From assembly GCF_000420445.1 (NCBI RefSeq), contig NZ_ATUY01000002.1:127889-191888 (forward strand): a stretch of DNA of 64,000 bases. The letters are read 5' to 3'. The notes under the pieces are model-generated. The model saw nothing but the letters and a program-made list of their open reading frames with translations, was not told the DNA's origin and did not search any database. This stretch comes from Actinotignum urinale DSM 15805. Its GTDB lineage: Bacteria; Actinomycetota; Actinomycetes; Actinomycetales; Actinomycetaceae. Numbering within the stretch: position 1 is the stretch's first letter; the number at the start of each line of letters is the position of its first letter. Below are positions 56,999 to 64,000 of the stretch, piece by piece. The position numbers were made by a program, and so were the translations under genes.

Positions 56999-58013
56999 AG
57001 GCGAGTTCGGCAAGTGAATCGGGAGCCTCAGCGCCCTCGGCGGATTCCTCTTCCTTCTCTTTCTTGCGTCTGGCAGCCAGGTAGCGGGCCACCTGGGTCG
57101 CGATCAGCAACGAAATCACGATTGCAATCAAGAACAAGGTCATCCACCACGACCACTGGGTGCCGTCGACCGCGGGGATTTGCGGGGTTGGGAAGATTCG
57201 CTCGCCGGTCACCAGCAGTCGATGGGAGTTGATGCCGTAGGGCGTGCAGGTGAGCAGGGTGGCCAGATCTTTGTCCTTTTCGCGGCCGAGCAGGGACGGG
57301 TCATTGGGTTTCACGACGTCGATTCTGGTGACGCGATAACCGAATGATTGGTCTTGAACCTCGAAGAAGAACTCGTCGCCGATCTTCAGGTCGGTCAGCC
57401 GGTCGAACATGGTGGAAGTCGGTAGGCCGGTGTGAGCTGTGATGACCGTGTGTCGGTCGACACCGCCGACCGGCAGGTCGGAGCCGAACATGTGGCCGGC
57501 ACCGTTTTGCAGGGTGTCATGCTCGGTGCCGTGCCGAATCGGTAGCTTGACCTGGATCTTGGGGATCTTGACGACGCCAATCATGCCGCTCGGCTGGTCG
57601 AGCACATTCAGGTATTTTTGGTATTCGGGCGAGTCGGGGAGCACGTTGCCCAGGTACGGGTCGAGCACCGGGAAGCCCTTGCGGGTGGCATTGTATTCCC
57701 TGGCACGCTTGATGTAGGAGTCTTTCAAGTCCTGGGACTGCTTGTTCACCTGGTTCTCGTAGGCGCGGCTGACCAGTTTGGCCTGGTGGTTGTTCCAGAC
57801 GGTCGAGGTGATCGGGTATGCCAGGCAGAGCACGCCCAGCAGAATGAAGATTAGTGGTGTCCAGCGCTTTCGGCGATTTTTCTTGTCGTTGGCCTGGTCG
57901 TCCGAGCCGCGAAAGGCTCGGTATTCGGGGTCGGGAGTATAAGCGTCGTCTGCAAGAGAGGTTCGCGTAGCCTTGCCGGTTGCCTCGTTGTGGCCTTGGA
58001 GATCTTCGCTCAT
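56997..58013 (-). CDS. Class C sortase (pilin polymerase)
   Basis: A 338-residue membrane transpeptidase that links pilin subunits. There are transmembrane helices at about 51-70 and 288-312. The catalytic triad is His194 (ITAHTG), Cys256 in TLLTC and Arg265. A lid motif DPY at 118-120 is the class C hallmark. A Lys/Glu-rich cytoplasmic tail follows. It is the last gene of the operon, behind the shaft pilin. A 15-bp perfect hairpin separates it from the pilin stop, which could lower its expression relative to the pilin. Confidence 0.94.
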   Translation of the reverse strand: MSEDLQGHNEATGKATRTSLADDAYTPDPEYRAFRGSDDQANDKKNRRKRWTPLIFILLGVLCLAYPITSTVWNNHQAKLVSRAYENQVNKQSQDLKDSYIKRAREYNATRKGFPVLDPYLGNVLPDSPEYQKYLNVLDQPSGMIGVVKIPKIQVKLPIRHGTEHDTLQNGAGHMFGSDLPVGGVDRHTVITAHTGLPTSTMFDRLTDLKIGDEFFFEVQDQSFGYRVTRIDVVKPNDPSLLGREKDKDLATLLTCTPYGINSHRLLVTGERIFPTPQIPAVDGTQWSWWMTLFLIAIVISLLIATQVARYLAARRKKEKEEESAEGAEAPDSLAELA

Positions 58014-58063
58014 TCTTCCTACCGTGTCTTTTCGCAGTAACTAGCCTGCGTGTGGTTTTAGAG

Positions 58064-58103
58064 AGTGTGTGGGGGCTGACCGTTTGGCCAGCCCCCACAC
58101 ACT
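58064..58103. promoter_or_regulatory. Perfect 15-bp hairpin between shaft pilin and sortase
   Basis: Arms AGTGTGTGGGGGCTG (58064-58078) and CAGCCCCCACACACT (58089-58103) with a 10-base loop. No T-run follows on the minus strand, so it is more likely an RNA-stabilising or attenuating stem than a full terminator. It lies 30 bp after the pilin stop and 50 bp before the sortase start. Confidence 0.7.
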
Positions 58104-58132
58104 GTTCAACGGCTATCTACCGCTACGCGTTG

Positions 58133-59731
58133 TTAGGCGTCTTCACGACGACGCGAACGCATGTGCATTGCGGTACCGCCAGCTACCAGGCCAGCGCCCA
58201 CCAGAGCGAAGATGCCAACTCCGATGGCGCCGGTGCGAGGCAGGTTGAACCACGTGCCAGAGCCCTTGGTCCGGACGTTGGTGATACTGTAGACGCTGGT
58301 ACCAGGCTTAACAGTGACATGGGTTACTTTGCCGGAGAGGATGTAGCCCGAAGGAGCCTTCTTCTCAACCACATAGAATTCCATGCCTGCCTTGGCTTTG
58401 TAACCCTCAGTCTTGCCGTCAGCGCCGGTGGTCTTGGTGCCGTACTCAGCAGCAACTCCTGAACAGTTCGACCGATCGTCGGACTTAACACAGTTGTTGG
58501 CGTCAGCCTCATTGGCGAAGGCGATAAACTCTGCGCCCTGAAGTGGAGCACTATCGATGGCGTCGATCTTCTCGATCTGGAAATCGCCGAACCTCATGGT
58601 CGGGTTTGAAGGACCAGGGTTGTCCGGATCGGGATTGCCCGGGTTCGGGACAACCGGGACGGTGGGGTTCTCGCCATCACCGTAGCCGGGAATGAAACCG
58701 AACTTGTTGACTACGACAACGTTACCCTTACTGTCTTTCATCACACCAGACAGATTGTCCTTGAGTTTCAGGTTGAAGACAGCGGTGACAGGAATGTTCT
58801 TGCCCTCGTTGCCGGCCTTATTGGCCTCAGCAGCGATCTTTCCAAGGCCGGCTTCGGTGAAGGTCACCTGGACACGTTTACGCGTACCATCGGTGTAACC
58901 AGAACCAGCCGGGTCGGCTGTGACAGAAACAGTGTAATCATCGCCCAGAGTCAGCTTGGTGTCGCCGGCCTTCACATCACCTACAACGTCCGCAGTAGGA
59001 TCAACGAAAGCGTCGAGCTGGACGTCATCGAAGATGGCGAAGCTCTTAATATCGGCCGCGGTCAGATCCTTAGCGCCCTGTTCGGTGCCCTTGGACTTGT
59101 TCAGCTTGGCGGTAACGGTGTAGCTGGTATCAGCTCCCGCGCCAACAACGCTACCCGACGGGTCGCTCTTGGTGACGTTGCCGGTCACGTCGACGTTCTT
59201 CGGGTTAACGGTTACGTCGTAGTTGTAGGTCAGGTTGGTCGAATCGGTGCCGGTGATTTCCGGGACGGTCATGTAGAACTTCTTGACATCCACGGTGTAG
59301 CCAGCAGGAATCGTGGTCTCCTCGACCTGGTAGAGGCCTAACGGGAGGTTAGAGAAGGTTGTCTCACCATTGTCGCCAGTCTTCTGCTCAGAATGCACAG
59401 TGCCGGTAGTAACAGCGGTAGCGGTGCCTTTATTCATCGCATCGACGTTTTTATAGATGGTCTCCCAGCCTTCGTAGCTAGTGGTATTCACGTCATCATT
59501 GCCGATTTTGGTGACCTGAGTGACGGTGAAGCCAGCGCCTTTAACCGGGGCGCCACCGTTCTTGTCATCTGTCTTGGTGATCTTGATCGAGCCCGTGGTC
59601 GGTGCTCCGTGTGCCCAAGGGGCAGTGCCAGTGGGCGCAGCGTTCGCTGCTCCGCCAGCGCCCAGTCCGCCGACTAGCGTCAGCGCGAAAGCTGCTGCTA
59701 GCAACTTGCGGAATGACTTTTTCTTAGTCAT
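58133..59731 (-). CDS. Pilus shaft pilin (LPXTG, FimA/SpaA-like)
   Basis: A 532-residue major pilin starting at MTKKKSFRKLLA, with AAAGGA upstream. The signal peptide ends near residue 31 (ANAAP). The pilin motif appears as VTVNPKN (usual form YPKN) near residue 180. CnaB-type domains contain LGLYQVEETTIPAGY and a late E-box segment FYVVEKKAPSGY. The sorting signal LPRTG with hydrophobic helix and RRR tail ends the protein. It is the shaft subunit polymerised by the sortase downstream. The start at 59761 lies in the leader and lacks a ribosome site. Confidence 0.93.
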   Translation of the reverse strand: MTKKKSFRKLLAAAFALTLVGGLGAGGAANAAPTGTAPWAHGAPTTGSIKITKTDDKNGGAPVKGAGFTVTQVTKIGNDDVNTTSYEGWETIYKNVDAMNKGTATAVTTGTVHSEQKTGDNGETTFSNLPLGLYQVEETTIPAGYTVDVKKFYMTVPEITGTDSTNLTYNYDVTVNPKNVDVTGNVTKSDPSGSVVGAGADTSYTVTAKLNKSKGTEQGAKDLTAADIKSFAIFDDVQLDAFVDPTADVVGDVKAGDTKLTLGDDYTVSVTADPAGSGYTDGTRKRVQVTFTEAGLGKIAAEANKAGNEGKNIPVTAVFNLKLKDNLSGVMKDSKGNVVVVNKFGFIPGYGDGENPTVPVVPNPGNPDPDNPGPSNPTMRFGDFQIEKIDAIDSAPLQGAEFIAFANEADANNCVKSDDRSNCSGVAAEYGTKTTGADGKTEGYKAKAGMEFYVVEKKAPSGYILSGKVTHVTVKPGTSVYSITNVRTKGSGTWFNLPRTGAIGVGIFALVGAGLVAGGTAMHMRSRRREDA

Positions 59732-59796
59732 TACTATTCCTTTCATTTTCATTTTTGACATTGGTTGATGTCCTTGCTACCCGAAGTTTCGGACCC

Positions 59797-59822
59797 GGCA
59801 TCTTTCGATGCCCCCTATTATA
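59797..59822 (-). promoter_or_regulatory. Internal promoter -10 and 5' UTR hairpin of the shaft pilin gene
   Basis: On the minus strand TATAAT lies at 59822-59817. Just after it GGCATC-GAAA-GATGCC (59812-59797) forms a GNRA-capped 6-bp stem, and CCGAA/TTCGG (59781-59792) a second stem. No clear -35 is seen. The shaft pilin could thus be transcribed separately, above the level of the adhesin. The rest of the gap 59823-59950 shows nothing. Confidence 0.45.
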
Positions 59823-59950
59823 TCCATCATTCGAATTGGTGATTATCTCGTCCCAACTTGTGCTTGTTGGATCTCTCCAGCGGGCACAAGATGAGTTATT
59901 TGGCTTTCCACCGATCGGCCAGTTTTGGCTGCCCGGCCGGCGGACCCCAC

Positions 59951-62494
59951 TTAAACCGTGGACTTTTCACGCCTGTTCTGACGCAGGTAGCCAACCCCCG
60001 TCAAAGCAACTATCAACAGCGCCGCGTAACCCGCGACGTAGTTGAGGCTAAACACGCCCGTCTTGGGCAGAACGAACTTCTCGACAACGTGAATCGTGAC
60101 CGGCATGCGCACCCAGTTGACACCCTCTTTGGCTTGTGTCGTGCCGCTGCCGGTGGCATTGCCATTCTCGTCGATGGTGACGCCGTTCAGGCTAGCGTAA
60201 ACCCAGCAGCTATAGGTGCCGACGTCAGCCTGGTTAGCGTTGCCGTCGATCCTTGCCGTGGCGCGGGCCTTGTAACCGGTTGGCGGCTGCGCATCCTGTG
60301 TGGCGCCCACCAGAGCCACACCGCTCGGCATACTTTGATTATTCGGCAGGCAGATCGTCTGCAGAGTGATGGGGCCGCCCACAGAAGTAGAGTGAGCCTC
60401 GACGTTCATCGGCCTGAGCATCGGCGAACCCTTAACGATGGTTACCTCGTTGGGATCGACTGTCAGCGTAAGCTTCTGGTCAACTTTCTTCCAAAGAGCT
60501 TTCACCTCGGTGTCTTTGGTGACCGTAATCTCGGTGCCTGGCGCTACTTCCTGACCATCAATTTCCCATGCCTTAAACTCCGGAGTGCTATCAGGGGCAG
60601 TAAAAGCATTATCCGAAATCTTGTACTTTGAGCCCTTGTTGAGCGTCTTGCCATCCATATTGCCGGTGCCGCCGTTACCGTTGTAGCTAACAGTGGCAGT
60701 TTCGAGCTTCTTGGTTGCTGGATCTGAAACGAGTTTATCGGTGTCACCCTCTAGACCGCCATTATCCTTTGCGGTTGCCGTGATGGTCCCGGCGAGTTCG
60801 ATGTCTTCCACGCTCAGAGTGATCACACCGGATTCTTCATTAACACCCGGTCCGCTCCATTTATTGCTTTGCAAATCTCGCGTTGCAGTGACGGTTTTCT
60901 CCGCTCCAGAAGCATCCTTATAGGTGACGGTGTAAGACAGCAAGTCGGTATCATCACCGGAATCTTTATAAGCCGGTGGAGTAATGGTGACTTTGCCGGT
61001 ATTCGTATCTACCGCAATCGCAGGAGATTTAGGTGCAATATTTTTCACCAGATCCTTGGCAGGGAATGTTATTACTGGTTGAGCTCCCTCTTTTACCTTG
61101 ACTGAACCATCTGGATTTTTTACAGGTACCGGATTCCAATTACTATCATAAGTAACTTCCGCATCACTAGCACTAAATATCTTAACATTTCCGCTGTCAT
61201 CAAATTGTATAACTGCAGGGATTCCTTCCCAATCAGTACCAGGATTTCCATCAGGGAGTTTAGATACGCCATTTACCGTATTGGCATCTCGAATAGCTTT
61301 ATCGATGGCTTTTTTATCGGCATCCGTTAATTTGTGAGGATCTCTCACGTAGACTTTGTCGGGGGTTGCTACTACCGGCTCAGACTTCGCGCAAGAACGG
61401 AATTTATGTGGCTCTTTGACAACGATACCGAACTCTCTTCCGAGTTCTAAATCTTTAACCTTATCCTCGATTGGGAAAGTAACTTTTTTGCCGTCTTTGG
61501 TTACTGCTTGAGACATCTCTTGTGGGTTAGATTTGTCCACTTTACAGCTTCCATTTTCGCCAAACGTCCTCTCCTCTCCATCCGTAAAATATTTGACAAA
61601 ATAAAATTTCGTACCTGCGGCAACCTCTTTATCAAGTGTAACGATAATCTCTCCGTCTGTTACCTGGACTTTTTGTATTGTCAAACCAGTAGATTTTTCC
61701 TTTACCGTTTTGATTTTTAGGTCCGTAGCTTCAATTTTTCCGGAGGTTGACCCATCGGTATAGGTTACTTCATAGTAGGCATGGTCCGCGGTATTGATAG
61801 AGAATTTAGTTTTGGCAAGGTCAAAGTCATTCACAATGTCCGGATTGACTTTCTTCAGCATTTCAATAGCTTCTGCTTGCTCATCGTCACTTACAATGTT
61901 GGCGTCCGGTTGTTCTATCCAGATTTCTCCTACTGGCATTTTGATCTTGTCTTTATTCGCGAACGCCTTTGATGGCTCAGCATTTGCGGGCACCACAGAA
62001 GATGTATCGCCACCCAAAGTTTGATAGACCGTCACAGTATCGCCTGCTGCAACTTTAATGTTGTTAGGCAGAGTTACCGTCCAAGTAGTTCCACGTCTAG
62101 GAGTAACGGAACCAGTGAATTTTACGTTACCATTCTTAGCTTTTAGGGTCACATATACAGTCGACCTTACAATCCCTACACCAGGTATTCTTTTTCGTTG
62201 TACATTACCGCCAGAAATAGTTGTGGCATCGTAATAGACTGGGTCAATGGTCGGTGCCGGTATAGCACCACGCACGGGTTGCCCAATAATCTCCGGCCCG
62301 ATCTCTAGGCCATCGCCAGCCTGGGAGCTAATCTGTAGATTCTCGGCTTGAGCCAAAGACGGGCTCGATAGCGCGAAACCCAAAGCACAGGCCAAGGTTA
62401 CGATCAGTAATTTTCTAACAATACGAGCTGGTTTAAGCAACGCTCTGCCGGCATGTGTTGCAAAAGATACGAACATGTCCTTAAGGTCGAACAT
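59951..62494 (-). CDS. LPXTG-anchored surface adhesin (pilus tip-like)
   Basis: An 847-residue surface protein starting at MFDLKDMFVSFATH after GGAAGG. The signal peptide has a hydrophobic core (LLIVTLACALGFAL) and likely cleaves after AQA near residue 54. The middle has repeated beta domains, a KLTDADKKAIDKAIRDAN helix pair of the type found between Rib-like domains, and an InlB B-repeat-like unit (VSYNGNGGTGNMDG; FKAWEIDGQEV). LPKTG near residue 809, a hydrophobic helix and a basic tail form the sorting signal. Gene order adhesin-pilin-sortase matches Actinomyces fimbria loci, so it is likely the tip subunit. Confidence 0.88.
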   Translation of the reverse strand: MFDLKDMFVSFATHAGRALLKPARIVRKLLIVTLACALGFALSSPSLAQAENLQISSQAGDGLEIGPEIIGQPVRGAIPAPTIDPVYYDATTISGGNVQRKRIPGVGIVRSTVYVTLKAKNGNVKFTGSVTPRRGTTWTVTLPNNIKVAAGDTVTVYQTLGGDTSSVVPANAEPSKAFANKDKIKMPVGEIWIEQPDANIVSDDEQAEAIEMLKKVNPDIVNDFDLAKTKFSINTADHAYYEVTYTDGSTSGKIEATDLKIKTVKEKSTGLTIQKVQVTDGEIIVTLDKEVAAGTKFYFVKYFTDGEERTFGENGSCKVDKSNPQEMSQAVTKDGKKVTFPIEDKVKDLELGREFGIVVKEPHKFRSCAKSEPVVATPDKVYVRDPHKLTDADKKAIDKAIRDANTVNGVSKLPDGNPGTDWEGIPAVIQFDDSGNVKIFSASDAEVTYDSNWNPVPVKNPDGSVKVKEGAQPVITFPAKDLVKNIAPKSPAIAVDTNTGKVTITPPAYKDSGDDTDLLSYTVTYKDASGAEKTVTATRDLQSNKWSGPGVNEESGVITLSVEDIELAGTITATAKDNGGLEGDTDKLVSDPATKKLETATVSYNGNGGTGNMDGKTLNKGSKYKISDNAFTAPDSTPEFKAWEIDGQEVAPGTEITVTKDTEVKALWKKVDQKLTLTVDPNEVTIVKGSPMLRPMNVEAHSTSVGGPITLQTICLPNNQSMPSGVALVGATQDAQPPTGYKARATARIDGNANQADVGTYSCWVYASLNGVTIDENGNATGSGTTQAKEGVNWVRMPVTIHVVEKFVLPKTGVFSLNYVAGYAALLIVALTGVGYLRQNRREKSTV

Positions 62495-62856
62495 TATACC
62501 TTCCAATCTAGTGCAGTAGCTGAATCTATCCCCCTGGAGAATACCACTACTTCATCCAGAGAACCAACCCGTTGAGCTCAGGTAGGTGGTTACAGCTACA
62601 GGAATATAGCTAAACAAATAAAGCAGAAAGGAAAAGTTGTTCTCAGTGCGTTGATAACGGAAAAAATGCGGGACATGATTCATTGACATGTAAAAACACG
62701 TGTATTTTATTTCTGGAAGCTCTTTGGGTGTTCACGATGAAGTGCGTGTTCCGTCGTCGCAAGAAACTCGCGTATCCTTGAGGGTAGCGATAACCGGTTA
62801 CCGGCAGGGAACCGGTGGAGATAATGACACAGATACGCTCACTTTGGGAAGGCATA
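62495..62856. other. Divergent promoter region between the pilus operon and thrC
   Basis: A candidate thrC promoter has TTGACA at 62683-62688 and TTTTAT at 62705-62710 (16-bp spacer). Two ACCGGT palindromes lie at about 62791-62797 and 62809-62815 just before the gene, possibly an operator. A 14-codon frame (MKCVFRRRKKLAYP) at 62737-62781 is too poor in threonine to be an attenuation leader. No clear promoter was found for the adhesin. Confidence 0.4.
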
Positions 62857-64000
62857 ATGAAGTTTGTTTCAACTCGTGGTGGCATGGAGCCAGCGAATTT
62901 CATGGATATTTTGCTCGACGGACTCGCCCCGGACGGTGGTCTCGTCGTTCCGGAAACAACACCACGGCTGAACACGGATGAGTTAGCGGCTCTACGTGAC
63001 CTCAGCTACGCAGAGTTAGCGGCGCGTATTATCGGGCTTTTCGCCACGGATATTCCTCGCGAGGATCTTGAGCGCATCACCGAAACAGCTTATGGGACGG
63101 ATCGTTTCCCGGAAAACACGGTTCCCGTGACGTATCTTCACGACGAATTTTTCCTCGTCGGGCTTTCCGCCGGACCGACGATGGCCTTCAAGGATCTTGC
63201 CATGCAATTCTTGGGGCAAGCAATTCCGTATGTCCTTGAGAAAACTGGGCGCACACTCAATATTGTGGGGGCAACCTCGGGGGATACCGGATCCAGTGCG
63301 GAACATGCTTTTAAGGGCGCACCGGGAGTTTCGGTGTATATGCTTTCTCCCAAGGGGCGCATGAGTGCGGTTCAGCGCGCGCAAATGTATTCGATTACGG
63401 ACTCCAATATTCATAATCTCGTGGTCGATGGCGTTTTCGATGACTGCCAGGACATTGTGAAAGCTGTCAATAATGACGCCGATTTCAAGCGCACACACCA
63501 TATTGGTGCCGTGAATTCCATTAATTTCGGGCGTATAGCGGCGCAGGTTGTCTACTATTTCTGGGCGTGGTTGCGTTACACCGATATTGTGGATGAAGAC
63601 TATACGACGGAAAACGCCGGGCATCGTGAGATTGCGGTGTGTGTTCCTTCCGGTAATTTTGGAAATATTTATGCGGGGCATCTTGCCAGGCGCATGGGCG
63701 TTCCGATTGCTCGGCTTATGTTGGCAACGAATGAGAATAATGTTCTCGACGAATTCTTTACCACCGGGCATTACACTCCGCGTAGTCGTGAAAACACGTA
63801 TGCAACATCCAGTCCCTCGATGGATATTTCCAAGGCATCTAATCTTGAGCGTTTTGTGTACGATCTTGTGGGCGCTAAGGAATTTCCTGAGGCGTGGGCG
63901 CAACTTGATGCGCAGGGAACTGTGGATCTTGAATCGTATGTAGCGCGTTTGGGTGCAGAATTCGGGTTCGCTTCAGCAAAAAGTGTTCATCAGGATCGCC
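62857..64000 (+). CDS. thrC: Threonine synthase (partial, cut by window end)
   Basis: This PLP enzyme converts O-phosphohomoserine to threonine. The first 381 residues are present. The N terminus STRGGMEPANFMDILLDGLA is typical of actinobacterial enzymes. The PLP lysine is Lys112 in GPTMAFKDLAM, and the phosphate-binding SGDTGSSAEHAF and CVPSGNFGNIYAGHLA follow. GGGAAGG lies six bases before the ATG. An in-frame ATG at 62824 is possible but would add 11 residues not seen in the family. The gene faces away from the pilus operon and looks like core chromosome. Confidence 0.95.
   Translation, partial: MKFVSTRGGMEPANFMDILLDGLAPDGGLVVPETTPRLNTDELAALRDLSYAELAARIIGLFATDIPREDLERITETAYGTDRFPENTVPVTYLHDEFFLVGLSAGPTMAFKDLAMQFLGQAIPYVLEKTGRTLNIVGATSGDTGSSAEHAFKGAPGVSVYMLSPKGRMSAVQRAQMYSITDSNIHNLVVDGVFDDCQDIVKAVNNDADFKRTHHIGAVNSINFGRIAAQVVYYFWAWLRYTDIVDEDYTTENAGHREIAVCVPSGNFGNIYAGHLARRMGVPIARLMLATNENNVLDEFFTTGHYTPRSRENTYATSSPSMDISKASNLERFVYDLVGAKEFPEAWAQLDAQGTVDLESYVARLGAEFGFASAKSVHQDR

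Noticed and set aside
62737-62781. Threonine attenuation leader peptide
   Set aside because: The short frame has no threonine codons and no terminator/antiterminator pair is evident.
62824-62856. Earlier thrC start (ATG 62824)
   Set aside because: A GGTGGAG site precedes it, but the added 11 residues are not part of the family; the ATG at 62857 gives the typical N terminus. Not fully excluded.
63016-63903. 295-codon minus-strand ORF over thrC
   Set aside because: Antisense shadow of a highly conserved gene.

Overview
The window looks like a chromosomal segment of a Gram-positive actinobacterium, probably of the Actinomycetaceae. The evidence is the right flank: a sortase-assembled pilus locus (LPXTG adhesin, LPXTG shaft pilin, class C sortase) of the Actinomyces fimbria type, beside the start of thrC. 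No rRNA or tRNA gene and no CRISPR array was seen.

Layout. (1) 1-2430: one copy of a direct repeat of at least 95 bp, then a coupled ABC-2 exporter/TetR operon behind a promoter with a perfect palindrome. (2) 2442-41028: a complete-looking siphovirus-type prophage, all on the minus strand. In transcription order (right to left) it has a small basic protein and a sigma-like factor; replication genes (DUF2800, DUF2815, family A polymerase, antirepressor, primase/helicase, VRR-NUC, SNF2 helicase); HNH endonuclease and small terminase; a SAM-synthetase plus two-methyltransferase module; large terminase, portal, protease and capsid; connectors; tail genes including a -1 frameshift site; holin and lysozyme; and two tandem large serine recombinases. 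Intrinsic terminators separate many modules, a promoter-like repeat occurs four times, and a 41-42 bp element occurs three times. (3) 41206-47560: a visibly AT-rich defence island with one unknown plus-strand gene and a five-gene LlaJI-like restriction-modification operon. (4) 47870-53790: a scrapyard with the second 95-bp repeat, a truncated type III mod gene with its HTH gene, relics of a second related prophage in the opposite orientation (including a three-part in-frame chimera), a YeiH-like transporter, and remnants of an alcohol dehydrogenase, an excisionase, IS21 ends and an ISL3 transposase. (5) 53794-56733: a XamI-like restriction-modification operon with an HTH gene and a truncated AAA ATPase gene. 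(6) 56997-62494: the pilus operon. (7) 62857-end: thrC, cut by the window edge.

How they fit together. DNA modification dominates. The prophage makes its own SAM and carries two methyltransferases inside its packaging operon, while the flanking region carries three restriction-modification loci (two apparently intact, one broken). Each of those loci is headed by a paralogous small HTH protein. The 95-bp repeats bracket exporter, prophage and LlaJI island as one block of about 47.8 kb, so these may have moved together, but the sequence alone does not prove that.
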